Position numbers and translations under genes: made by a program
From: a virus
Reading direction: 5' to 3' (one strand)
Virus record (IMG/VR): IMGVR_UViG_3300048011_000479
Coordinates: 1 to 61,702 of that record
Length of the DNA: 61,702 nt
Notes under the pieces: model-generated
Seen by the model: only the letters and a program-made list of their open reading frames with translations
The model's database searches: none
Told to the model about the DNA's origin: nothing
Part shown: in pieces, positions 7,337-14,677 of the stretch
Position numbering within the stretch: position 1 is the first letter of the stretch
How the letters are laid out: each line of letters begins with the position of its first letter

Positions 7337-7365
7337 TTGACAAACTCGTTAAATAATAGTATACT
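7337..7365 (+). promoter_or_regulatory. Sigma70-type early promoter upstream of the VWA gene
   Basis: TTGACA at 7337-7342, 17-base spacer, TATACT at 7360-7365 with G before it. The -10 lies inside the 12-bp palindrome ATAGTATACTAT (7356-7367). Confidence 0.9.
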
Positions 7366-7399
7366 ATATGTATAGAAACTAGCAAAGAGAGTAGGGCAA

Positions 7400-8731
7400 A
7401 TGGCAAAAGCAAAAGATACTGCAAGTAAACTTAAAAACTGGGCTCCTAATCCAGATATTACTCCTGAAGAACTAGAGGAAATGCGTGTCGAAGTATACGA
7501 TCGCATTATTGTTGCACGAGTAGGTTTGTTACTGCGTCACCCTTTCTTTGGCAACATGGCAACTCGTTTGCGTATTTTGGCAGCAGATGATTGGTTACCG
7601 ACAGCCGCTGTAGACGGACGCAATTTGTATTACAATACACAGTTCTTTAATGCTATGAACAATAAAGAAATTGAGTTTGTTGTTGCACACGAAATTCTAC
7701 ACATGGTGTTTGATCATTTAGGACGTAGAGAAGATCGACATCCTATGCTTTACAATATTGCCGCAGACTACAAAGTTAATAACTTGCTAGTACGAGATCG
7801 CATTGGCACTGTACCTAGTATTGTAGATTGCTTTCAAGACTTTAAATACGAAGCAGATACTTCAGAAGATATCTATGATAAACTTTTTGAGGATGCAAAA
7901 CAAGCAGGCAAAGAATTACAAGAACTTCTAGATCAGCTCGACGAAGAAGGCGAGATGCTAGACGAACACCTTGACGACGGTGACGGAAGTAGTGATGAAG
8001 GTGAAGAAGAAAAAGACGCAAACGGCAATAATGTTTCTAAGAAGCGTCCAAAGTACTCTAAAGAAGAATTAAAGAAAATTAAAGACGAAATTAAAGAAGG
8101 CATGATGACTGCCGCGCAAGCCGCAGGTGCCGGTAATGTTCCAGGTGAAGTTGCTCGAATGATTAAAGAGCTTACTGAGCCTAAGATGAACTGGCGTGAA
8201 ATTCTACAACAACAAATTCAATCAACTATTCGAAACGACTTTACGTTTGGACGTCCTAACCGTAAGAGCTGGCATACTGGTGCTATTCTTCCAGGACAGG
8301 ACTTTGACGAAACAATTGATATTGCTGTAGCACTTGACATGTCAGGTTCAATTGGTAACGCTCAAGCAGAAGATTTCTTAGGCGAAGTTAAAGGCATTAT
8401 GGATCAATATGCTGATTACAATATTAAAGTATGGTGCTTTGATACTAAGGTGTACAACGAACAAGACTTTACAGCAGACGGCGGTGAAGACTTGTTAGAT
8501 TATGAAATTATGGGCGGCGGCGGCACTGACTTTGACGCTAATTGGAATTATATGAAAGAAACAGGTTATGTGCCTAAGAAGTTCATTATGTTTACAGATG
8601 GTTACGCTTGGGATAGCTGGGGCGACGAAGACTACTGCGACACAGTATTCCTAATTCACTCACACCACGACAAGAACGTACAAGCACCATTTGGTACTAC
8701 TGTACGTTATGAGGAAGCAAGTGCCGCATAA
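7400..8731 (+). CDS. VWA-domain protein with metallopeptidase-like N-terminus (MoxR partner)
   Basis: The 443-aa protein has a zincin-type HEILH at 97-101, a long acidic linker at about 175-225, and a C-terminal von Willebrand A-like domain with the metal-ion-dependent adhesion site: LDMSGS near 313-318, GGGGTDF near 371 and FTDG near 397. This arrangement matches the putative metallopeptidase plus VWA-like proteins usually encoded next to MoxR ATPases in bacteria. It lies directly after the MoxR gene but has its own promoter. The HExxH suggests zinc binding; whether it is a working protease is uncertain. A chaperone/remodelling role with the ATPase is inferred. Confidence 0.85.
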   Translation: MAKAKDTASKLKNWAPNPDITPEELEEMRVEVYDRIIVARVGLLLRHPFFGNMATRLRILAADDWLPTAAVDGRNLYYNTQFFNAMNNKEIEFVVAHEILHMVFDHLGRREDRHPMLYNIAADYKVNNLLVRDRIGTVPSIVDCFQDFKYEADTSEDIYDKLFEDAKQAGKELQELLDQLDEEGEMLDEHLDDGDGSSDEGEEEKDANGNNVSKKRPKYSKEELKKIKDEIKEGMMTAAQAAGAGNVPGEVARMIKELTEPKMNWREILQQQIQSTIRNDFTFGRPNRKSWHTGAILPGQDFDETIDIAVALDMSGSIGNAQAEDFLGEVKGIMDQYADYNIKVWCFDTKVYNEQDFTADGGEDLLDYEIMGGGGTDFDANWNYMKETGYVPKKFIMFTDGYAWDSWGDEDYCDTVFLIHSHHDKNVQAPFGTTVRYEEASAA

Positions 8732-9008
8732 ACTAAAAGAACCAAATTCTTTAAACTTATTCGATTTACGGAAATCTAAAGTTGTTGTACCGTATTTCGA
8801 TTATATATCCATTCCTTACACCTATAACCTCGAAGATTCATTAAATAAATGGATAGTAAAAAACTTAAAAGGAAGATATTTTGTGGGCAAGACTGTTGAT
8901 GTTTTACCACAAACTAACAAGGTAGAAACGCTAATGAAAGTGGGCTTTGAAGACTCAAAAGAAATGAGTTATTTCATGTTAGCCTGTCCACTTTTAAAGT
9001 ACAAGTAA
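8721..9008 (+). CDS. Small unknown protein (95 aa)
   Basis: A 95-aa product, PHKLKEPNSLNLFDLRK followed by VVVPYFDYISIPYTYN and a compact C-terminus containing KVGFEDSKE and YFMLACP. GTG 8721 is preferred as start because GAGGAA at 8711-8716 is correctly placed. An ATG at 8709 in the same frame lacks a ribosome site. Either way it begins inside the end of the VWA gene. It seems to be a soluble alpha/beta protein of unknown function. Confidence 0.65.
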   Translation: MPHKLKEPNSLNLFDLRKSKVVVPYFDYISIPYTYNLEDSLNKWIVKNLKGRYFVGKTVDVLPQTNKVETLMKVGFEDSKEMSYFMLACPLLKYK

Positions 9009-9047
9009 TTAAGTACGCATATATAATTATACACAAGGAGAAAACTT

Positions 9048-9299
9048 ATGGCTGATGAAAAAACTCAAGCAACTGCACCACAAGCAGAAGCAAATACACA
9101 AGCGGAAGCGCCAGCGGCAGCTGAACTAACAGTTCAAGACTTAACTGCTATCAAGCAGATTATCGACGTTGCAAGCTCTCGTGGAGCATTTAAAGCAAAC
9201 GAAATGGCTGTTGTGGGCACAACGTATAACAAATTGGAATCTTTCTTAGGTGCTGTACAAGCACAGCAAGAGCCCAAGGAAGAACCTAAAGGAGAGTAA
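9048..9299 (+). CDS. Small unknown protein with Ala/Gln-rich tail (83 aa)
   Basis: The N-terminal 30 residues are low-complexity (Ala, Glu, Gln, Thr). A folded helical core follows (LTVQDLTAIKQIIDVA; GAFKANEMAVVGTTYNKLESFL) and the C-terminus is Lys/Glu/Pro-rich. AAGGAG at 9035-9040 is a strong ribosome site. Similar small helical proteins occur in marine T4-like phages, to my recollection, without known function. The next gene starts two bases after its stop and has GGAGAG in this gene's end. Confidence 0.7.
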   Translation: MADEKTQATAPQAEANTQAEAPAAAELTVQDLTAIKQIIDVASSRGAFKANEMAVVGTTYNKLESFLGAVQAQQEPKEEPKGE

Positions 9300-9301
9300 T
9301 T

Positions 9302-9913
9302 ATGGCTCTAAAACACGTAGGCCGTATTGCGGCAACTGGTAAAAAAGTAATTGTAGCATACAGAGTAATTCCCGGCGATCCAGAGAATTGCTTAGTTATT
9401 CCTACACAAGCACTTGATGCAGCACAACACGACGATGTTATGAAGTGTTTAGAATCAAATGCAGGACAGAATGCATACGAGTTTGCAGAAGCAATGGCAC
9501 GTACTACACTAAGCGACGGACTAAACATGCTTGCAGGTATGCAAAAATATGGTAAGATTGTAAAGGTAAAATCTAATACAATCGAAATGACTCCTGATAC
9601 TAAGAGCGTTATTAATCTTGCTGAGTTAAACAAAATGTTGGCTGAGCAAAAAGGGGTTACTGTAGCAGACTTAGCACTTAAAGGTCCAGATGGTCAAACT
9701 GTACAACCTAAAACAGAAACTACAACTGCTGATCCTGTAGGTGATTATGCAACTACAAAAGTAGATGGTGTACTAACTGACGAGGATTTAGCGGCACAAT
9801 ATCGCTCACAAGCAGATGCACTGTTTAAAGAAGCAAAGGCGCTTAGAGAACAAGCGGAAGAACTTGTTCCGACTAAGAAAAAGACCAAAACTAGTGCCAA
9901 AGAAACCCAATAA
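9302..9913 (+). CDS. Unknown protein (203 aa), helical C-terminus
   Basis: The N-terminal 115 residues look globular (KHVGRIAATGKKVIVAYRVIP; QHDDVMKCLESNAGQNAYEFAEAMART), the middle is Thr/Lys-rich, and the C-terminal 45 residues form a charged helix (QYRSQADALFKEAKALREQA). It has a good ribosome site and follows the 83-aa gene closely. No enzymatic motif is visible. Its position upstream of a fibre-like gene is compatible with either an early regulator or a virion-associated protein, and I do not choose. Confidence 0.65.
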   Translation: MALKHVGRIAATGKKVIVAYRVIPGDPENCLVIPTQALDAAQHDDVMKCLESNAGQNAYEFAEAMARTTLSDGLNMLAGMQKYGKIVKVKSNTIEMTPDTKSVINLAELNKMLAEQKGVTVADLALKGPDGQTVQPKTETTTADPVGDYATTKVDGVLTDEDLAAQYRSQADALFKEAKALREQAEELVPTKKKTKTSAKETQ

Positions 9914-10208
9914 AAAGCTACCCCAAGAAGTAATTAGTCATTGGCCCGAGGTATTCGATGATGTGGAAATAGATGTTGTTCCACTAGAATACCTCGACTC
10001 AGTTCGTGTAGAATTTGTAGACGGCAAAGTTTGGGACATTGAAATAAATACCGAAAAAAACAAAGTCGAAGATTTAGAAAAGTCACTTGACGACTTATTT
10101 GAACAATATCAAAATCACATTAAAAATGTTGACTTTAGGCTTAATACTAACAAAGTTAAGCGTGATATTACTACTCGAACACAAAAATTCCTCAAACTAA
10201 GAAGATAA
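9894..10208 (+). CDS. Small unknown protein (104 aa)
   Basis: From GTG 9894 the product is 104 aa: a basic N-terminus (PKKPNKKL), then PQEVISHWPEVFDDVEIDVVPLEY, a strand pair (VRVEFVDGKVWDIEI) and a basic C-terminus with TTRTQKFLKLRR. The frame is open back to an ATG at 9816, but that part overlaps the previous gene by nearly 100 nt and is strongly basic low-complexity sequence, so GTG 9894 (20-nt overlap) is preferred. The start lacks a clear ribosome site. The function is unknown. Confidence 0.6.
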   Translation: MPKKPNKKLPQEVISHWPEVFDDVEIDVVPLEYLDSVRVEFVDGKVWDIEINTEKNKVEDLEKSLDDLFEQYQNHIKNVDFRLNTNKVKRDITTRTQKFLKLRR

Positions 10209-10226
10209 GCCATTCCTCCTTAATCG

Positions 10227-10234
10227 GATAAATA
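10227..10234 (+). promoter_or_regulatory. T4-type late promoter box (GATAAATA)
   Basis: GATAAATA lies 41 bases upstream of the fibre-like gene start at 10275, which has AGGAG at 10261-10265. A late promoter fits a virion fibre gene standing after early-type genes. Confidence 0.7.
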
Positions 10235-10274
10235 CTTTTAACAAATTATAATATGTTATCAGGAGTTAACTAAA

Positions 10275-11921
10275 ATGGCATTACAGATCAGACGTGGCAC
10301 AGATGCTGAACGTACCGCTGGCGGAGGCGTTATATTTGCAGAAGGCGAACTAATATACGTAACAGATACGGATTCACTTTATATAGGTGACGGTTCAACA
10401 GCAGGTGGCATAAAACTTACAGACAACGCAGGCGCAGTACTTAATACGTATATTACTGCCGATACAATCAATTCAACAATAGATTTACAACAAGATTTAG
10501 ACCTTAACGGTAATGATATTATCGGAACAGGTAATATTAATATAAACGGTACTATCACTGCAACAGGTAATATTAACATCGGTGACGATGCTGATGCAGA
10601 CACTGTAGACTTTACTGCTAAAATAACAAGCACACTAACTCCTAACGCAGATTCTACATACGATATCGGTGCAATGAATGCACGTTGGAACAATGGTTAC
10701 TTTACTGGGTTAGCTGTCGACGGACAAATAGAAGCAGTAGCAATCAACGCAGACGTTATTGCAGATAATTCCACTGTAATGGTAGACACAAGTAGTAATA
10801 CACTTACAGGTGACTTAACAGGTGATGTTACCGGTGACACAGCAGGTACCCACACTGGTGCTGTTGTAGGTAATGTAACAGGTGGTGTTACTGGTGACAC
10901 AGCAGGTACCCACACTGGTGCTGTTGTAGGTAATGTAACAGGTGATGTTACTGGGGATGTTGTAGGTAACGTAACTGGTGACGTAGTAGGTAATTTAACT
11001 GGTACTGTAACTGGTGACATTAAAGGATCAACTAGTAGCGATCTTATTATAGAATCACTCCTGGGTCCTGCGGATGCTTTAATTAATGCTTTTAATATTA
11101 CAGCAACAGGCACAATTACAGGTGATTTAACTGGTAATGTAACTGGTAATGTAACTGGTGATGTAACTGGATCCCACACAGGCGATTCCAAAGGGTCTGT
11201 ATTTGCAGACGATTCTACCTTACTAGTAGACGCTGTTGCAGGATCTATTCCAGGAGAAAATATTACCGGAACTGTTACAGCAGATTTAACAGGCGATGTT
11301 ACAGGTAATGTTACAGGTGATGTTACAGGTAATGTTACAGGTAATGTTACAGGCAATATTTTTACTAACTCATTAGATTCAGATGATAGTTCAGCTATTA
11401 TTGTTACTCCAAGAATGGACTTTAGTTCTGATGTTATAGTAAACAATAGTTTATCAATAAATCGTTCAGGAAATCCAGGCAGCGATATTATTAAGTTAGA
11501 TAATACAGGAACTGTAAACTGTCTTAAGTTAGAATCTCAAATTATCACACACACTGATAACGGAGAAATTAGATTTGAAGATCGAGTAGGATTTATTCAA
11601 AGAGCTGTATTTGAACAAGAAGCAGTATTTGGCAATGATGTAAGTATTCAAACTGGTAACTTTGCAGTAGAAACATTTACGGGCGATCCGGACGACGACG
11701 ACTCTGTTGCAAATCCTGCAAATTACGACAAGCACCTTGAGGCAACAACTGAAAAAGTATCTTTTGGTGTTCCAGCTAAATTCCCTAGTCTATCACAAGC
11801 TGAAGTTGATGCAATTGACAACGAAGTTGGTATGGTTGTATTCAATACTACTAATAGTAAATTAGAAGTATGTACAGGTGCAGGCACAGGCGGCGCACAA
11901 ACATACGTAGCATTACACTAA
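10275..11921 (+). CDS. Tail-fibre-like protein with TGDV/TGNV repeats
   Basis: The 548-aa product begins LQIRRGTDAERTAGG, the N-terminal pattern seen in phage receptor-binding/fibre proteins, followed by GELIYVTDTDSLYIGDG. Residues about 170-360 are made of many short repeats of the type (T/V)GDVTGNV, which should form a beta-rich fibrous shaft. The C-terminus (QAEVDAIDNEVGMVVFNTTN) is a likely trimerising or tip region. A late promoter precedes it and a bidirectional terminator follows. It probably forms a fibre on the virion and may take part in host binding. It has expanded by tandem duplication. It is the only large virion gene on this strand within the first 12 kb. Confidence 0.8.
   Translation: MALQIRRGTDAERTAGGGVIFAEGELIYVTDTDSLYIGDGSTAGGIKLTDNAGAVLNTYITADTINSTIDLQQDLDLNGNDIIGTGNININGTITATGNINIGDDADADTVDFTAKITSTLTPNADSTYDIGAMNARWNNGYFTGLAVDGQIEAVAINADVIADNSTVMVDTSSNTLTGDLTGDVTGDTAGTHTGAVVGNVTGGVTGDTAGTHTGAVVGNVTGDVTGDVVGNVTGDVVGNLTGTVTGDIKGSTSSDLIIESLLGPADALINAFNITATGTITGDLTGNVTGNVTGDVTGSHTGDSKGSVFADDSTLLVDAVAGSIPGENITGTVTADLTGDVTGNVTGDVTGNVTGNVTGNIFTNSLDSDDSSAIIVTPRMDFSSDVIVNNSLSINRSGNPGSDIIKLDNTGTVNCLKLESQIITHTDNGEIRFEDRVGFIQRAVFEQEAVFGNDVSIQTGNFAVETFTGDPDDDDSVANPANYDKHLEATTEKVSFGVPAKFPSLSQAEVDAIDNEVGMVVFNTTNSKLEVCTGAGTGGAQTYVALH
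10833..10944 (+). repeat. 60-bp tandem duplication inside the fibre gene
   Basis: A 52-base block is identical at 10833-10884 and 10893-10944 (period 60), starting GGTGACACAGCAGG. Base-for-base identity inside a region of otherwise diverged repeats indicates a recent duplication, adding 20 residues to the shaft in frame. Confidence 0.85.
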
Positions 11922-11941
11922 TACTTAATTTATTAAGTCAC

Positions 11942-11970
11942 AAAAAAAGGAGCGTTAATGCTCCTTTTTT
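11942..11970. terminator. Bidirectional rho-independent terminator
   Basis: AAAAAAAGGAGC, loop GTTAAT, GCTCCTTTTTT: the GGAGC/GCTCC stem is flanked by A and T runs, so it works on both strands. It separates the convergent fibre gene (plus) and the minus-strand virion operon. Confidence 0.92.
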
Positions 11971-11988
11971 ATTATCTAGTGTTTTGTA

Positions 11989-14619
11989 TTATACTTTAAG
12001 AACGCATTCGACTAGTTTTTCTTCTTCAATACTGATTGTTTCTAATGCTATACCTACCATTGAGCCACCGTTAATAGCAGTACTTGCACAACCTTTGTCG
12101 TCTACATATACTGCTTGACCTTTTTTAACTGCGCCAATAACACGTACAGGCAAACGTCCTTTAAGTCCAATGTATTGTCCTTCAGCCTTGCTGTTCATCA
12201 TAAGTGCAGGATCTGTTGATACAACACCAATTGCTATATCGCCTCTATTAGCTGGGTCAACTTCGTGTCCTGGCATTCTGCCTACTGTAACTACTGTTCC
12301 GTTTGGAAGTTCTTCTGCTGTTGAATATTTTTCTGCTAAGTCAGCATATTCTGCTTCAGTAGCAGTACCAACAAACTTTTTGCCACTTTGTAACTCAATT
12401 CCATTTGCTGTAACTTGTCCGATTAGTGTGCCACTAACTGTCATAGTTACATTTGAGCTACTATTTACTGTAACATTACTACTTCCGTTTACAATTCTTT
12501 CTGAACTAATTCCTGAAATATCGCCTTGTAATCCAGAAACTAAACTATCAACTTGCGCTGTACTGTAAATTTCTAAATTTGTTCTAGCTGCACTAGCAGT
12601 AGTTGCACCTGTGCCACCATTTGCAATAGCAGTTACGTTTGATCCAAAATTAAAGTTAGATGCATTAATTGTACCAACAGTTAAGTTATCAAACCAACCA
12701 TCATTTGCTGTTCCTGCTTGGTTAACATGTCCTACAAGTCTTACATTTGCAGTAATAGTATCACCGTCAATATCACCGTCAGCATCAATTTGTCCAACCA
12801 TAATTTTGTTGTTAACGTCACGTGCTACAAGTGTATTAGCACGTTTAGCTGTGTCAGCATCAATACCTAATTGTACCGCAGCATTCTCTACTGCTGCACC
12901 GTCTAAATCAGTGTTGACATAAATGTTCATGTACGGATCATTATTATAAACACTAATACCGTTTACATAATTACCGGTAGTATCTGTTCCTAATGCAACT
13001 TGATTAGGACCAACTGTTAAACTTAATGTAACATCTTGAGAGCCATCAAGCGTAACTGTTCCGTTTGCATCGCCGTCTACAGTAATTGTTCTTGGCGTAG
13101 TCCATTGTGCTGCTGTTGTTGATTGTCCGTTGAACGATCCTACAAACTCAGTAGCAAATAGTTTACCGTTGTTATCTCTAACTGCTACAGTATTAGGTTG
13201 TCCAACTAAGTTTGCAACTGCGGCAGATCTATATTCATATTGATTCGGTATTCCTGTTGGTACCTGCATAGTAGCAGCCCTTGTTGCTATACCGTTAAAC
13301 TGATTAGCAAAAACATTACCCGATGCATCACGCACTACTACTCTATCTGCAACAGATGCAGTGGTTCCAGGTACATAAGAACTAGTTCCTTGAATAAGCA
13401 CTCCGTTTGCTTTAGAAACTGTACCAATTACTGGCTGAGCAGTATCTAAAGAATTATATATGTGTGTTCCTCTAAACGAAGTAGCAAATATATCTCCAAC
13501 ACTATCTCTTGTTACAATTGAATCATTTGTATTTGTTTTAGTAGCAATTTTATAAGTGCCATCACTTAGTAAGCTATCTGCTCTATCTGATACACCTCTT
13601 AAGTTTGCAACATGCAATTCGCTCCAGCGTAGGCTTGAACTACCAATTGCATAAGTGTTGTCTGATATTGGCATCAACCCGTTTTGGGTAAGTGTTAAAG
13701 GTGTAACAGTACTTCCGCCTGTGTCTTTAACTTTAAAATTCATTTTGGCGCCAGTAATAGTAGATTCTAATATTGCTTCGCCGCCGCTAACTTTTAATAA
13801 TACTTCGTTGTTCGGACCAATTAATAATCCATCATTATCATCAATATCAACTTGTGTTTGGAACACAGGATTCGAACGTTGAACAAATTCTTCTGCTAAT
13901 GTGCCGCCTAAACGTAATGCATCTGCTGAACTACCGTGAAACTGATAGTTGCCGCCTGTTACTCCGTTGTTAGCATTTTGTGTATTAACTAGTGTAATAC
14001 CTTTCTTAATTCTATCAAAGCCGGAAATTGCATTTGAATCATCTAGTGTAAATTCGTCATTACTTGCTATAAAGACTACAACATCGTCAACAAACCCTTT
14101 TAGAATTTTATGCTGATACGGAGTAGGGTCTTGTTGCCCGGCAAATAAGTTATCATATACTACAACGTCAGTAACTTCTGTTCTAACATCTTGAGACGCT
14201 TTTGGACCAATTAGTACAAATGGATCACCTGTTAGTGAGCCGTTATGTGCATATAGTTGACTAGTAACATCGTCCCACCATAAGTCGCCTTTGTTAACAT
14301 TTGCTGCTGTAATTGCATTGCCTGTTGGTTTTGCGCCAATATGTACGTTTCCGAGGGGAACAAAAACGTTTTCATCGTTGCCGTCAAATACTTTTATTTT
14401 ACTGTCGTCAGTATCAAACCATAATTGACCTGCAACTGGTCTTGGTGGTTGATTTGCTCCTGCAAAATTTTCTAGTAAGTATACGAAATTTTCATTTTGT
14501 ATCTCACCGTACCCTGCGTAGTTTTTACCTATTAGTTTTAGGTCAGTGCTATTATCAATAGTACCATCTTCAACTACTGCAATCTCATTATTTCTAGTAT
14601 TAAAAATTGTATATGCCAT
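11989..14619 (-). CDS. Virion fibre/structural protein, paralogue 3 of 3
   Basis: From ATG 14619 the protein has 876 residues. Its N-terminal ~250 residues share a domain with the next two genes: MAYTI, a LIGKNYAGYGE segment, FVYLLENFAG, GQLWFD and a KVFDG repeat. The middle is beta-rich repeats typical of fibre shafts. The C-terminus has YADLAEKYSTAEEL, GRMPGHEVDP and LKGRLPVRVIGAVKKG, a module that resembles tail-protein C-terminal domains thought to be cleaved or to act as chaperones. TTG 14628 is an alternative start, but the paralogues all begin MAY. A late promoter box lies at 14650-14657. Role: virion fibre or baseplate-attached protein, inferred. Confidence 0.75.
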   Translation of the reverse strand: MAYTIFNTRNNEIAVVEDGTIDNSTDLKLIGKNYAGYGEIQNENFVYLLENFAGANQPPRPVAGQLWFDTDDSKIKVFDGNDENVFVPLGNVHIGAKPTGNAITAANVNKGDLWWDDVTSQLYAHNGSLTGDPFVLIGPKASQDVRTEVTDVVVYDNLFAGQQDPTPYQHKILKGFVDDVVVFIASNDEFTLDDSNAISGFDRIKKGITLVNTQNANNGVTGGNYQFHGSSADALRLGGTLAEEFVQRSNPVFQTQVDIDDNDGLLIGPNNEVLLKVSGGEAILESTITGAKMNFKVKDTGGSTVTPLTLTQNGLMPISDNTYAIGSSSLRWSELHVANLRGVSDRADSLLSDGTYKIATKTNTNDSIVTRDSVGDIFATSFRGTHIYNSLDTAQPVIGTVSKANGVLIQGTSSYVPGTTASVADRVVVRDASGNVFANQFNGIATRAATMQVPTGIPNQYEYRSAAVANLVGQPNTVAVRDNNGKLFATEFVGSFNGQSTTAAQWTTPRTITVDGDANGTVTLDGSQDVTLSLTVGPNQVALGTDTTGNYVNGISVYNNDPYMNIYVNTDLDGAAVENAAVQLGIDADTAKRANTLVARDVNNKIMVGQIDADGDIDGDTITANVRLVGHVNQAGTANDGWFDNLTVGTINASNFNFGSNVTAIANGGTGATTASAARTNLEIYSTAQVDSLVSGLQGDISGISSERIVNGSSNVTVNSSSNVTMTVSGTLIGQVTANGIELQSGKKFVGTATEAEYADLAEKYSTAEELPNGTVVTVGRMPGHEVDPANRGDIAIGVVSTDPALMMNSKAEGQYIGLKGRLPVRVIGAVKKGQAVYVDDKGCASTAINGGSMVGIALETISIEEEKLVECVLKV

Positions 14620-14649
14620 TTTCGTCAATATCCCCTATTACGATAATAG

Positions 14650-14657
14650 TATTTATC
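14650..14657 (-). promoter_or_regulatory. T4-type late promoter box (GATAAATA, minus strand)
   Basis: Reading the minus strand gives GATAAATA 31 bases before ATG 14619, in the short gap after the preceding fibre paralogue. Confidence 0.65.
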
Positions 14658-14677
14658 GTATTTGCCCATTAAAATCT

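Noticed and set aside
10827-11360. CRISPR-like repeated spacing in the fibre gene
   Set aside because: The repeats are coding TGDV/TGNV units with irregular spacing in a single open frame, not repeat-spacer units.
10697-11446. 249-codon minus-strand frame with PVTLPVT repeats
   Set aside because: It is the mirror image of the fibre gene's glycine-rich repeats; a repeat of this kind leaves the opposite strand open by chance.
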